64,000 nt of DNA, taken from NCBI RefSeq assembly GCF_002261215.1, contig NZ_NEVS01000004.1, positions 1,426,001 through 1,490,000 on the forward strand, in the 5' to 3' direction. This document shows positions 51,188-59,874 of the stretch, one piece after another. The notes beneath the pieces are model-generated. The model did no database searches and was not told the DNA's origin. It saw only the letters and a program-made list of their open reading frames with translations. Within the stretch, counting starts at the first letter, position 1. Each line of letters opens with the position of its first letter. This DNA is from Bordetella genomosp. 11 (GTDB lineage Bacteria > Pseudomonadota > Gammaproteobacteria > Burkholderiales > Burkholderiaceae_B). Made by a program: the position numbers and the translations under genes.

Positions 51188-52258
51188 ATGAAATTCGCAA
51201 CTCCTGGCGGCGTCTACAACGCCACTCCCTCCCGCGTGGTCTTCGCCGAAGGCGGCGTCGAAAACGTCGCCGACGAAGTCGCGCGGCTGGATGCCCGGCG
51301 CGCGCTGGTCGTGACCACTCCCGGTCGCAGCGGACTGGGCGAGCGCGTCGCGGCCTTGCTGGGCGATCGCTGTGCCGGCCTGTGGCCCGAAGCCATTTCG
51401 CAGGTGCCGATCGAGCTGGCGCGCCGTGGCAGGCAGGCCGCCCGCGACGCGGGCGCCGACTGCATCGTCAGCGTCGGCGGTGGGGCAGCCGTGGGCCTGG
51501 GCAAGGGCATTTCCCTGGAGCTCGCGCTGCCTATCGTGGCCATCCCCACGACCTATTCGGGATCGGAGGTGACCGGCTTCTGCGGCATCACCATCGACGG
51601 TGTCAAGCGCATGCACACCAGCCTGAATATGCTGGCGTCGACCGTGATCTACGATCCACTGCTCACGTTGGGCCTGCCGGCCGACGTCAGTGCCGCCAGT
51701 GCCATGAATGCGCTGGCGCACTGCGTCGACGCCGTCTACGTGCCCACCGTCGACCCCGTCACGGTACTGGCGGCGGTGGAAGGCGCGCGCGTCATCGCAG
51801 GCGCGGCCCCTCGTGTCATTGCCCGGCCGGGCGACGTCCAGGCGCGCGCCGAACTGCTGTATGGCGCGTACCTGGGCGGTGTCGCCCTGACCGGCGGTTT
51901 CGCGCTGCAGCACGGCCTGGCGCATGTCCTGGGCGGCAGCTTCAACATCGCCCATGGCCTGTCGCACACGCTGGTCCTGCCCTATGTCGCGGACTACAAC
52001 AACGCCTATGCCGCGCTGCTGCTGCGGCGCGTTGCCGATGCCATCGGGGCGCCCAGCCTGGGCGCGGGCCTGCATGACCTGGCACGCTCGCTGGATATCC
52101 GGATGGGCCTGGCCGATAGCGGGCTGGACCGCGCCGCGCTGGATACCGCCGCCCGCATCACCGTGGAGACCGACGAGGGCTACAACCCCGGCCCGGTCAC
52201 CGTCGAGGCGGTGCGGCGCATACTGGATGCCGCCTGGGACGGCGAACGTCCCGCCTGA
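51188..52258 (+). CDS. Iron-containing-alcohol-dehydrogenase fold, maleylacetate-reductase-like
   Basis: A 356-residue protein of the group-III alcohol dehydrogenase fold, closest in plan to maleylacetate reductases (about 350-360 residues). N-terminal Rossmann-type part: RVVFAEGGVENVADEVARL, ALVVTTPGR, CIVSVGGGAAVGLGKGI and AIPTTYSGSEVTGFCGI. C-terminal helical part: NALAHCVDAVYVPTVDPV, GGFALQHGLAHVLGGSF and NIAHGLSHTLVLPYV, where metal-site histidines lie in group III. In an operon with a sugar-acid dehydratase and a TRAP transporter, reduction of a keto acid or oxidation of an alcohol is more likely than chloroaromatic metabolism. The ATG at 51188 has only a weak GGACAG upstream; a long upstream extension overlaps the previous gene and is rejected. 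Confidence 0.8.
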   Translation: MKFATPGGVYNATPSRVVFAEGGVENVADEVARLDARRALVVTTPGRSGLGERVAALLGDRCAGLWPEAISQVPIELARRGRQAARDAGADCIVSVGGGAAVGLGKGISLELALPIVAIPTTYSGSEVTGFCGITIDGVKRMHTSLNMLASTVIYDPLLTLGLPADVSAASAMNALAHCVDAVYVPTVDPVTVLAAVEGARVIAGAAPRVIARPGDVQARAELLYGAYLGGVALTGGFALQHGLAHVLGGSFNIAHGLSHTLVLPYVADYNNAYAALLLRRVADAIGAPSLGAGLHDLARSLDIRMGLADSGLDRAALDTAARITVETDEGYNPGPVTVEAVRRILDAAWDGERPA

Positions 52259-52338
52259 TGGCGCGGCGGCGAGCCTGACGCCCCGGAACCCCGGGAGCAC
52301 CTAATAGAAGCCGATATGGCCGCAGTATTGGAGACATG

Positions 52339-53346
52339 ATGAACATTACCCGCAGACATTTGATCCAGGCCGCAGGCGCCGTCGCGCTGGGCGCCGCCTT
52401 GCCCGCGGCGCGTGCCGCCGCGGCGTTCTCCTGGAAGTTCGGCCATGGCTTTCCGCCGAGCCATCCCATTCACAAGCGCGCCGTGGAAGCGGCCGCGTGG
52501 ATCAAGCAGCAAAGCAAGGGGCAGGTGGACATCAACGTGTTCCCCAACAGCCAACTGGGCGGCGACAACGATCTGCTGTCGCAGGTCTATTCGGGCGGCA
52601 TCGAGATGTTCACCACGGGCGGCATCATCATGTCCACGCTGGTGCCGCATGCCGCCATCAGCGGCCTGGGATTCATCTTCGCGGACTACCCGTCGGTCTG
52701 GAGCGCCATGGACGGCAAGCTGGGCGCCTTCGTGCGCGATGCCTTCGCCAAGAAGGGCCTGCATGCCGTCGACCGCATCTGGGACAACGGTTTTCGCGAA
52801 ATCACCACCAGCAGCCGCCCGATCGCGCAGCCCCAGGATCTTGCCAACCTGAAGATCCGGGTACCGGTCAGTCCCTTGTATATCTCGCTGTTCAAGGCCC
52901 TGGGCGCGGCGCCCACCAGCATCAATCTGGCCGAGGTCTATACCGCTTTGCAGACCGGCGTGGTGGAAGGGCAGGAGAACCCGCTGGTGGTTACCGATAC
53001 CGCCAAGTTCTACGAGGTGCAGAAATACTGCTCCCTGACCAACCATATCTGGGATGGGTCGTGGATCGTCATCAACGGGGATGCATGGGAGGGACTGCCG
53101 CCGGACCTGCAGGCCATCGTCAGCAAAGGCTTCAACGACCTCGCGCCGCAGCAGCGCGCCGACATCGCCCAGTTGAACGACTCGCTGGGCGCCAGCCTGG
53201 CGCAGCGCGGCCTGAAGGTCAACCACGCCGATCCGGCGCCGTTCCGCGACGCCTTGCGCAAGGCCGGCTTCTATACCGACTGGCAGTCCAAGTTCGGCGC
53301 GCAGGCGTGGGCGGTGTTGGAATCCGCGGTCGGGAAGCTGTCATGA
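52339..53346 (+). CDS. dctP: TRAP transporter substrate-binding protein (DctP)
   Basis: A 335-residue periplasmic receptor. The Tat-like signal (MNITRRHLIQAAGAVALG, cleaved near ARA/AAA at about 28) is followed by the DctP core: FGHGFPPSHPIHKRAVEAAA, GQVDINVFPNSQLGGDNDLL, LKIRVPVSPLYISLFKALGA and the signature AEVYTALQTGVVEGQENPL, whose Arg and Asn bind the carboxylate. GGAG five bases before the second ATG (52339) favours it over the ATG at 52336. Its stop overlaps the start of the fused DctQM gene (ATGA). It feeds the operon's dehydratase and dehydrogenases, so the ligand is probably a sugar acid or hydroxy acid. Confidence 0.92.
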   Translation: MNITRRHLIQAAGAVALGAALPAARAAAAFSWKFGHGFPPSHPIHKRAVEAAAWIKQQSKGQVDINVFPNSQLGGDNDLLSQVYSGGIEMFTTGGIIMSTLVPHAAISGLGFIFADYPSVWSAMDGKLGAFVRDAFAKKGLHAVDRIWDNGFREITTSSRPIAQPQDLANLKIRVPVSPLYISLFKALGAAPTSINLAEVYTALQTGVVEGQENPLVVTDTAKFYEVQKYCSLTNHIWDGSWIVINGDAWEGLPPDLQAIVSKGFNDLAPQQRADIAQLNDSLGASLAQRGLKVNHADPAPFRDALRKAGFYTDWQSKFGAQAWAVLESAVGKLS

Positions 53347-55283
53347 GCACCGCGCCCTGGGCCGCACGGACCAAGGCGCGCATGGGCACGCATGCGGACG
53401 TGCGTGTCGATGCGTCCAAGCCCGCGCATGCCGCCACGGGCCCGGTGCCGCGGCGCAGCGCGACGCTGGCGCTGGCCGACGGCGCGTGGCGCTGGCTGGT
53501 CGAATATCCGGCGGCCTTGCTGGTCGTTGCGGAAGTCGTCATCCTGTTCACCGGCATCGTCGCGCGCTACGCCTTGCATATGCCGATCACCTGGACCGAC
53601 GAGGCATCGTCCATCCTGTTCCTGTGGCTATCGGCGCTGGGCGCGGCCGTGGCCGTGCACCGTGGCGAACACATGCGCATGACCGCGCTGGTTTCGAAAT
53701 GCGGGCCGCAAACCCGCGCCTATCTGGATGCGGTGGCCGCCGGCGCGGCGCTGTTGTTCCTGGTGCTGGTTCTGCTGCCGGCCATTCATTTCGCCGGGAA
53801 GCAGGGGGCTTTCACCACGCCGGCGCTGGAGCTATCCGGAAGCTGGCGCGCTGCCGCGCTACCGGTGGGCGTCGCCCTGATGTTCGCGGCGAGCGCCTTG
53901 CGGCTGGCGCATGCCGCCAACCGCCGGGTGGCGCTGGCCGCGCTGGCCACGGTCGCGCTTATCGCGCTGGCATTCCGCACGGGGCAGCCGCTATTCGCGG
54001 ATCTGGGCAAACTGAACCTGCTGATTTTCTTCCTCGGCGTGGTGGTCCTGACGGTATTTGCCGGCGTGCCGATCGCCTTCGCATTCGGGCTGGCCACCTT
54101 CGGTTATCTTGCACTGACTACGCGGGTTCCGCTGGTCACCATGGTCGGCCGCATGGACGAAGGCATGTCGCATCTGGTCCTGCTGGCCGTGCCGCTGTTC
54201 ATTTTCCTGGGGCTGCTGATCGAAATGACGGGCATGGCCCGGCGCATGGTGGGTTTTCTTGCCAATCTGATCGGGCACAAGCGGGGCGGGCTGGCTTACG
54301 TACTGATAGGCGCGATGTATCTGGTTTCCGGCATATCCGGCGCCAAGGCCGCCGACATGGCGGCCGTCGCGCCCGCGCTGTTTCCCGAAATGAAGAAACG
54401 TGGCGCCAAGGAGGGCGACCTGGTCGCATTGCTGGCCGCCACCGCGGCACAGACCGAAACCATCCCGCCGAGTATCGTGCTGATCACCATCGGCTCCGTG
54501 ACGGGCGTGTCCATCGCCGCGCTGTTCACCGGCGGCCTGCTGCCGGGCGCCTTGCTGGCGGTCGCCCTGTGCTTGGTGGTATGGCGGCGGTATCGCAAGG
54601 AAGACCTGGCCGGCGCGGCCTGGCCTGGCGGTCCAGCCGTCCTGCGGTCGCTGCAGGCGGCCTTGCCGGCCCTGGTGCTGCCGTTCCTGATCCGCTTCGC
54701 GGTGGTCGACGGCGTGGCGACGGCCACGGAGGTTTCCACCATCGGCATCGTCTATGCGCTGCTCATCGCTTTGCTCGTGCAACGTGGCTGCGACTGGTCG
54801 CGGCTGGTTCCCATATTGGTGGAAACCGCGGCGTTGTCCGGCGCTATCCTGTTGATCATCGGTACGGCTACCGCGATGGCGTGGTGCCTGACGCGATCGG
54901 GCTTTTCCACCGACCTGGCCGCGCTGATGACGGGACTGCCCGGCGGAAAACTGGGCTTTCTCGCCGTCTCGATCGCGCTTTTCGTCGTGCTGGGCAGCGT
55001 GCTGGAGGGCGTGCCGGCCATCGTCCTCTTCGGGCCGCTGCTATTTCCCATTGCCCAGCAGGCGGGCGTCAACGAGGTGCATTACGCGATGGTCGTCATC
55101 CTTTCCATGGGAATAGGGCTGTTCGCGCCGCCGTTCGGCGTCGGCTACTACGTGGCGTCCGCCATCGGACGGGCGTCGCCCGATGCCGGGATGCGGGCCA
55201 TCGCGGGCTACATGCTGGCGCTTTTCATCGGCGTGCTGGTGATCGCCGCCGTGCCATGGATTTCCACGGGGTTCCTGCAGTGA
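53343..55283 (+). CDS. TRAP transporter fused permease (DctQ-DctM)
   Basis: A 646-residue inner-membrane protein joining both TRAP membrane subunits. The first 60 residues are a hydrophilic leader. Residues about 60-200 are the small four-helix DctQ part (VVAEVVILFTGIVARYAL, WTDEASSILFLWLSALGAAV, HRGEHMRMTAL). Residues about 215-646 are DctM: GVVVLTVFAGVPIAFAFGLA, PLFIFLGLLIEMTGMARRMV, GISGAKAADMAAVAPALFPE, TAAQTETIPPSIVLI and GLFAPPFGVGYYVASAIGRA. It uses an ion gradient to import the ligand held by DctP. Overlaps dctP by 4 bp and the next gene by 4 bp. Confidence 0.92.
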   Translation: MSTAPWAARTKARMGTHADVRVDASKPAHAATGPVPRRSATLALADGAWRWLVEYPAALLVVAEVVILFTGIVARYALHMPITWTDEASSILFLWLSALGAAVAVHRGEHMRMTALVSKCGPQTRAYLDAVAAGAALLFLVLVLLPAIHFAGKQGAFTTPALELSGSWRAAALPVGVALMFAASALRLAHAANRRVALAALATVALIALAFRTGQPLFADLGKLNLLIFFLGVVVLTVFAGVPIAFAFGLATFGYLALTTRVPLVTMVGRMDEGMSHLVLLAVPLFIFLGLLIEMTGMARRMVGFLANLIGHKRGGLAYVLIGAMYLVSGISGAKAADMAAVAPALFPEMKKRGAKEGDLVALLAATAAQTETIPPSIVLITIGSVTGVSIAALFTGGLLPGALLAVALCLVVWRRYRKEDLAGAAWPGGPAVLRSLQAALPALVLPFLIRFAVVDGVATATEVSTIGIVYALLIALLVQRGCDWSRLVPILVETAALSGAILLIIGTATAMAWCLTRSGFSTDLAALMTGLPGGKLGFLAVSIALFVVLGSVLEGVPAIVLFGPLLFPIAQQAGVNEVHYAMVVILSMGIGLFAPPFGVGYYVASAIGRASPDAGMRAIAGYMLALFIGVLVIAAVPWISTGFLQ

Positions 55284-56257
55284 ATATATTCCTGGTCGGC
55301 GAGGCCGCCACGCACGCCGAAAAACTGGCTTCGCGCCTGACGTGTGGCGCTGCCATCGTGCCGCTGCCACGCGAGGCCGCGCATGCGGCGGATCACGATG
55401 GCCGAATCGGCCCGCATGACGTGGTGGTGTCCCTGCGCTTCAGCCGGCCACCGGGCGCCACGCCTGCCTTCCGCCTGTTGCATGTGCCCGGCGCCGGCCT
55501 GGATGGCATCGACATGTCCAGCGTGCCGCCCGGCGCGACGGTCTGCAATGTGTTCGAGCACGAAATACCGATCGCCGAATACGTGACGCTGGCCATGCTG
55601 GAGTGGCAGATCCGCCTGCGCGACCTGGCCGCGCGCTTCACACCGCGCAGCTGGTCCGACCTGTACCGAAGCCGGCCGCCCCACGCGGAACTTTACGGCA
55701 AGACGCTGCTGCTGATCGGCCTGGGCCGCATCGGCCGCGCCATCGCGACACGGGCGCGCGCCTTCGGTATGCGGGTACTGGCGGTGGACGGCTACGCGCA
55801 GCCGCCCGCCGGCCTGGTGGACAGGGTGTTTGCGCCCCACGAGCTGGGCGAGGCGTTGCCGGCGGCGGAGTTCGTCGTCATCTGCTGTCCCTTGACCGAA
55901 GATACGCGCGGCATGTTCCACGCAGGCACGCTGGCGCGCATGCGCCGCGACGCCGTATTGATCAACGTATCGCGCGCCGAAATCGCCCGCGAACGGGACC
56001 TGTACGAAGCGTTGCGCGACAAGGTGATTGCCGGCGCCATCCTCGACGTCTGGTACCGCTATCCCAAGGGCGCCGACGATGACGTCGAACCGGCGTCCTT
56101 GCCTTTCCTCGATCTGCCCAATGTCATCGCCACCCCGCATACCTCGGCCTGGACCGTGGACCTGCCGTGGCGCCGATATGGCTTGATCGCGGCGAATATC
56201 GATAGACTGGCCCGGGGCGAAGCGTTGTCCAACGTAGTCCGTCCACCCGGACGGTGA
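55280..56257 (+). CDS. D-2-hydroxyacid dehydrogenase (NAD-binding)
   Basis: A 325-residue D-isomer-specific 2-hydroxyacid dehydrogenase. The substrate half shows FRLLHVPGAGLDGIDMSSVP and NVFEHEIPIAEYVTLAMLEW. The NAD site is LLLIGLGRIGRAIATRARAF. Then come VVICCPLTEDTRGMFHA, AVLINVSRAEIARERDLYEA and the C-terminal IATPHTSAWT, whose His is the expected acid. In most relatives the arginine of the catalytic trio lies in a VNxxRG motif; here it reads NVSRAE, a small change. The start is GTG overlapping the stop of the TRAP permease gene. It would reduce a keto acid or oxidise a hydroxy acid in the pathway fed by the transporter. It meets the next gene tail-to-tail, 9 bp away. Confidence 0.85.
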   Translation: MNIFLVGEAATHAEKLASRLTCGAAIVPLPREAAHAADHDGRIGPHDVVVSLRFSRPPGATPAFRLLHVPGAGLDGIDMSSVPPGATVCNVFEHEIPIAEYVTLAMLEWQIRLRDLAARFTPRSWSDLYRSRPPHAELYGKTLLLIGLGRIGRAIATRARAFGMRVLAVDGYAQPPAGLVDRVFAPHELGEALPAAEFVVICCPLTEDTRGMFHAGTLARMRRDAVLINVSRAEIARERDLYEALRDKVIAGAILDVWYRYPKGADDDVEPASLPFLDLPNVIATPHTSAWTVDLPWRRYGLIAANIDRLARGEALSNVVRPPGR

Positions 56258-56266
56258 GCGGCGCGG

Positions 56267-56854
56267 TTAAGAATGAGCGAAAGCCGCCGGCAGGACGGCG
56301 GCATGCTCGGCCTTCAATAAGTCCAGCGTCTCCTTGCCGCTATAGAACTTGTGGACCGCAAGGCCGGGTGTCGAGGTGTGTCCGATGGGAATCACGATGT
56401 CGTCGTCCTCGCGATGCAGCCATGCGCCGACGAAACGAACGCATGGGACGCGCAGCATCCTGAATTCATACACTTGTGAGTCCGTCGTTTCGTCGGCTTC
56501 CGCCAGGCGCATCGCCTGTACCGCGGATTGGGCCAGTGTGCTATCGCCTCTCATATGAGAGACGACCAGTTTCCCGTCCTCTTCGAGCACGCCCAGATCG
56601 GTGATGGGCGAATTCGCCGAAAAAAGCAGATACTGCCAGGCAATGAACCGGGCTTCACTGACCGTCTCGGTGCCTTGCAACACTTCCTTATCCAGGCGAT
56701 AGGTCCGGAATGCAGGTGAAATGCGGGCCAGGGCCAGATCGACGTGAAAGAGCCGGGGAAGCCGCTCGAACACCTGTACGTCCAGAGCGTTCTGAATGAA
56801 CGTAGTAACGCATTCAGCCGCCCCGGCGGGGGGCATGGGAAAGACGAAGTTCAT
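56267..56854 (-). CDS. Unknown protein downstream of the C70-type peptidase
   Basis: A 195-residue protein of no family I recognise. It has no signal peptide or membrane helix. Visible pieces include a mixed alpha/beta N-terminal half (FERLPRLFHVDLALARISPA), a central GVLEEDGKLVVSHMRGD and a C-terminal FVGAWLHREDDDIVIPIGHT. It follows the cysteine peptidase gene by 28 bp on the same strand, with AAGGA before its ATG, so the two form a small operon. It could be an inhibitor/immunity protein, chaperone or adaptor for the peptidase; there is no direct evidence for any of these. Confidence 0.7.
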   Translation of the reverse strand: MNFVFPMPPAGAAECVTTFIQNALDVQVFERLPRLFHVDLALARISPAFRTYRLDKEVLQGTETVSEARFIAWQYLLFSANSPITDLGVLEEDGKLVVSHMRGDSTLAQSAVQAMRLAEADETTDSQVYEFRMLRVPCVRFVGAWLHREDDDIVIPIGHTSTPGLAVHKFYSGKETLDLLKAEHAAVLPAAFAHS

Positions 56855-56882
56855 CGAAAAATCCTTCGGGACGTTGGTGCCA

Positions 56883-57566
56883 TCACGATGCAGGCTGCTT
56901 GGAAAACATGGTCAGATACCACGCGCTGTTTCCCCATCGTCCCGGATAACCTTGCGGAAAAACGCTCACCCGGACGAGGTTCACCCCTTCGATAGGATCG
57001 CAAACATTCCAGTAGCTATAACCGTTAAGGACAAAGGCAGCGTCTATAACGACGCAGTGCAGGTACCAGTCTCCCGATGGCCGCACCTGCATCTCCAGGA
57101 CGACGACGAATGGCCTGCCTTCGTATAGCTCTCCCAGCAGTGGGGTCAGGCCGGGACTGTCGATCGCCGTTTGGGAATAGATGCCTACATTGATCATGGA
57201 GACCGTCGCGTCGCCCGGCATATTGCAGGTGCTATAAGGGGCGGCGGTGCCAGGCGCCACATTGCACGAGGTATTCATGATGCGGTTGTACAGATAGGCC
57301 TGGGAATACCGGTATCCCTGGGCATAAAAGTTACCCAGCGTGGACGCGACGGCGATCCAGCACCAGAGACCTTGATTCTGGTTTTCAAAATAGGTGTTCG
57401 GCAGCCTGAGAAAGTCGGCGCCGACGTCATACCCGGTGTAATAACCCATCGAGTTGCTATACGCGGTTTGCCCTTTCGGGGCAGCCAGTGCCAGGCTCTG
57501 CAGGGTCAGGCCCTTGGGCAGGGGTGCGTCGCTTGCCACCTGAGAATCGATATCAGGCTGAGCCAT
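56883..57566 (-). CDS. Papain-like cysteine peptidase (C70/AvrRpt2-type)
   Basis: A 227-residue protein with the papain-like triad layout of the AvrRpt2 (C70) and related C39-like peptidases. NQNQGLWCWIAVASTLGNFY supplies a Gln at 63 or 65 and Cys69. DWYLHCVVIDAAFVL supplies His170. YWNVCDPIEG supplies Asp190 (or Asn187). It has no signal peptide. A low-complexity N-terminus precedes the catalytic domain, as in secreted effectors. AAGGA lies seven bases before the ATG. Base composition falls in and just upstream of this gene compared with its neighbours, a sign of transfer. It may be a secreted effector, a toxin or an intracellular peptidase; which is unknown. Confidence 0.72.
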   Translation of the reverse strand: MAQPDIDSQVASDAPLPKGLTLQSLALAAPKGQTAYSNSMGYYTGYDVGADFLRLPNTYFENQNQGLWCWIAVASTLGNFYAQGYRYSQAYLYNRIMNTSCNVAPGTAAPYSTCNMPGDATVSMINVGIYSQTAIDSPGLTPLLGELYEGRPFVVVLEMQVRPSGDWYLHCVVIDAAFVLNGYSYWNVCDPIEGVNLVRVSVFPQGYPGRWGNSAWYLTMFSKQPAS

Positions 57567-58051
57567 TGCTTCATCCTTGAGCGGAGAGTGGTGATTTATT
57601 CTGATTCTTCCGACCCGCCCGCGGGCGTAATCTAGTGCTACCGGTGGTATTGGCCGAGGCCGCCGCCGTTCGCGCGATTCGTATTCTTACGCGTGCCCGA
57701 ACCCAAGATTTTACTTTATATATCTTAAATAACATATTGATTAATATGATATTTAATAGGAATTTCGGCGTGCCTGAATAGGCCTTCGCATACTTGCGGC
57801 CTGCATCGCCGGCGCGGGAATCCCGGCCGTGGCCGGCACGCCGTGGCGGCATCGCCTGGCCACCATCGCCCAACCCCACGGCCCGTATCCGCGCCTGGGC
57901 GGGCCTCAACCGCCAGGTTTCGGGGGTTTTTCGCCCCTTTTTACGACCGTTACCCGCGCGGTCCACTCACTAGAATGGATCCCGTCCCGTCAGCTGTGCG
58001 GGATCCGGCAGGCCCGATGGCCTGGACCGGCTGGCTTCCCTGGGCCCCACA
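57567..58051. other. Intergenic region with an AT-rich block
   Basis: About 485 bp between the divergent peptidase and stator genes. Bases about 57700-57775 are very AT-rich (for example TTTATATATCTTAAATAAC), unlike anything nearby, and may hold the peptidase promoter. The right half returns to high GC. I see no gene or repeat here. Confidence 0.55.
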
Positions 58052-58960
58052 ATGAACGCTTCAACCCTGATCGGTATCGCCGTCGCCATCGCGACCCTGG
58101 CGACCGCCATCTTTTCCTCGTCGCCGGACGCCATTGCCTTCGTCAACCTTCCCGGCTTGGGGATCGTGCTGGGCGGGACGGCGGCGGCGGTCTTCATCGG
58201 CTATCCGATGACCGAGGTCCGCCGCATCGTGCCCTTGTTGCGGCGCGTATTCCGCAACGAAAAACTGGACACCCAGCGCGACATCGACGAGCTGGTCGCG
58301 CTGGCGCATAGCTGGGCCAGCGCCAACGTCCACAACGTCGAACGCGAACTGCAGAAAGTCACCAATCCCTTTCTGCGCACGGGCGTCCAGTTGATCATCG
58401 ACAACACGCCGGAAGAGCAGATCGTCGAGTTGCTGCAATGGCGCATCGCCCGCATGCGCGCCCGCGAGCAGGCCGAGGCCCAGATGTTCCGCACCATGGC
58501 CAGCTTCGCGCCGGCCTTCGGCATGCTGGCCACGCTGATCGGGCTGGTCAACCTGATGACCGTGCTGGGTTCGCAAGGCATGGACGTCATCGGCAAGCAA
58601 ATGGGCATCGCCCTGATCGCCACGTTCTACGGCATCCTGCTGGCCAACCTGGTCTGCAAGCCCATCGCCATCAAGCTGGAGCGCCGTACCGAGCAACGGC
58701 TGGTGCTGATGAACATGGTGCTGCAGGGCATCTCGATGATGTGCGAGCGCCGCGGCCCGGCGATGGTGCGCGAGACGCTCAATTCCTTCATGGAGAGCTT
58801 CGAGGATGAAATCCGCGAGCAGCCGCCTCGCAAGAAGGGCAAGGCGCCCAAGGCCGCACCCGCGCCAGCGGCGGCCTCGCGTGCCGCGCCCAGCCTGGCC
58901 GGCCAGGGATTGGGCGATGCCGCCTCCCTGCGCAACCGGACGAGCTCGCCGCGGCCATGA
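58052..58960 (+). CDS. MotA/PomA-type stator protein
   Basis: A 302-residue flagellar-motor-type stator subunit. Four membrane helices: two near the N-terminus (IGIAVAIATLATAIFSS and LPGLGIVLGGTAAAVFIGYP) and two after residue 145 (FAPAFGMLATLIGLVNLM and MGIALIATFYGILLANLVCK). The cytoplasmic loop between carries REQAEAQMFRTMASFAPAFG, the typical approach to TM3. The last 50 residues are an alanine/proline/lysine tail. It forms the ion channel with the MotB-like protein whose start overlaps its stop (ATGA at 58957). There are no flagellar genes in the window, so it may be a second, PomA-like stator set. H+ or Na+ use cannot be read safely. Confidence 0.88.
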   Translation: MNASTLIGIAVAIATLATAIFSSSPDAIAFVNLPGLGIVLGGTAAAVFIGYPMTEVRRIVPLLRRVFRNEKLDTQRDIDELVALAHSWASANVHNVERELQKVTNPFLRTGVQLIIDNTPEEQIVELLQWRIARMRAREQAEAQMFRTMASFAPAFGMLATLIGLVNLMTVLGSQGMDVIGKQMGIALIATFYGILLANLVCKPIAIKLERRTEQRLVLMNMVLQGISMMCERRGPAMVRETLNSFMESFEDEIREQPPRKKGKAPKAAPAPAAASRAAPSLAGQGLGDAASLRNRTSSPRP

Positions 58961-59826
58961 GTTCGACTCCTTCGCGGGCGTCCTGGATAGACGTCGCCAT
59001 ACAGCGCAAGGCCGAGGAAGAGCGCCAACAGCGTGCGCGCAGCAAGACCCTGCGCCGCAATCGCTACGAGCGCTGGCACGTGCCGGAAACCCTGGACAAG
59101 GAACCGGATAACTGGCTGATGACCTACCTGGACCTGATCACGCTGCTGTTGGCGCTGTTCGTGGTCATGCTGGCGCTGACGCGCATCGGCTCCGGCCCCG
59201 GGGCGAAGCCGCCTGAGGTCGCTTCCGGGGTCAGCCTGGCCAAGCTGCCGCCGGGCCCGGTCGAACCGTGGGCGGCCGATCTGCCGAAAATCCCCGAGGA
59301 ATGGTCGCGCCTGCCGGAGCCCCCGCCGCCCGAACCCACCGTGACGGCGCCCACCGAACCGCTGGAAAAGCCGGCCGCGCCGGTCAAAATGCCGACGGCG
59401 GCCGAACTGGGACTGGCCGACCTGGGCAAATCGGTCGACGTGCAGGTCAACCGCCAGACGATCAGCTTCCGCATCAGCAACGAGCTGCTGTTCACCTCCG
59501 GCCAGGCCACCATCAGCAAGGAAGGCGTGCCGCTGATCAAGAAACTGGCCGACGTGATCAACCGCAGCAAATTCCCCGTGTCGGTAGAGGGGCACAGCGA
59601 TAACGTCCCGATCCTGACGCGGCAGTTCGCGTCCAACTGGGACCTGTCGAGCAGCCGCGCGACCTCGGTGCTGCGCGAACTGGTGCATGACGGGGTCGAC
59701 CCGCAGCGCCTGCGCGCCGTCGGCTACGCGGACACCAAGCCGCTGGAAAGCAACGACACCGCGGCGGGCAGGGCGGCCAACCGGCGCGTGGAACTGATCA
59801 TGCGCATCGTGCCGGAAAAGAACTAG
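58957..59826 (+). CDS. MotB/PomB-type stator protein with OmpA domain
   Basis: A 289-residue partner of the MotA-like protein. A charged 50-residue cytoplasmic leader is followed by one membrane helix (WLMTYLDLITLLLALFVVML) with the ion-binding aspartate at 59. After a proline-rich linker (about 90-140) comes an OmpA-like peptidoglycan domain (SFRISNELLFTSGQATIS, VEGHSDNVPI, NWDLSSSRATSVLRELVHDG, AGRAANRRVELIM). The proline-rich linker and position 59 for the aspartate differ from the shorter MotB-like protein at 29571, so the two systems in this window are separate. A hairpin follows 10 bp after the stop. Confidence 0.9.
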   Translation: MSSTPSRASWIDVAIQRKAEEERQQRARSKTLRRNRYERWHVPETLDKEPDNWLMTYLDLITLLLALFVVMLALTRIGSGPGAKPPEVASGVSLAKLPPGPVEPWAADLPKIPEEWSRLPEPPPPEPTVTAPTEPLEKPAAPVKMPTAAELGLADLGKSVDVQVNRQTISFRISNELLFTSGQATISKEGVPLIKKLADVINRSKFPVSVEGHSDNVPILTRQFASNWDLSSSRATSVLRELVHDGVDPQRLRAVGYADTKPLESNDTAAGRAANRRVELIMRIVPEKN

Positions 59827-59835
59827 CCGTTGCAG

Positions 59836-59859
59836 CCGGCGGCAGCCTTGTGCCGCCGG
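59836..59859. terminator. GC-rich hairpin after the stator operon
   Basis: CCGGCGGCA pairs perfectly with TGCCGCCGG around a 6-base loop, 10 bp after the stop codon and before the convergent persulfide dioxygenase gene. It lacks a T-tract, so intrinsic termination is not certain. Confidence 0.45.
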
Positions 59860-59874
59860 GCCGGCGCGGCGGGG

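Noticed and set aside
52497..53342. Extensions of the fused TRAP permease (and of the hydroxyacid dehydrogenase from 53486) far upstream
   Set aside because: Both extensions run through the preceding genes out of frame. The ATGA and GTGA overlaps at 53343 and 55280 give natural starts.
57571..57966. A 131-codon minus-strand frame across the AT-rich block
   Set aside because: The composition is mixed, basic and without a domain. There is no ribosome-binding site, and it covers the likely promoter of the peptidase gene.
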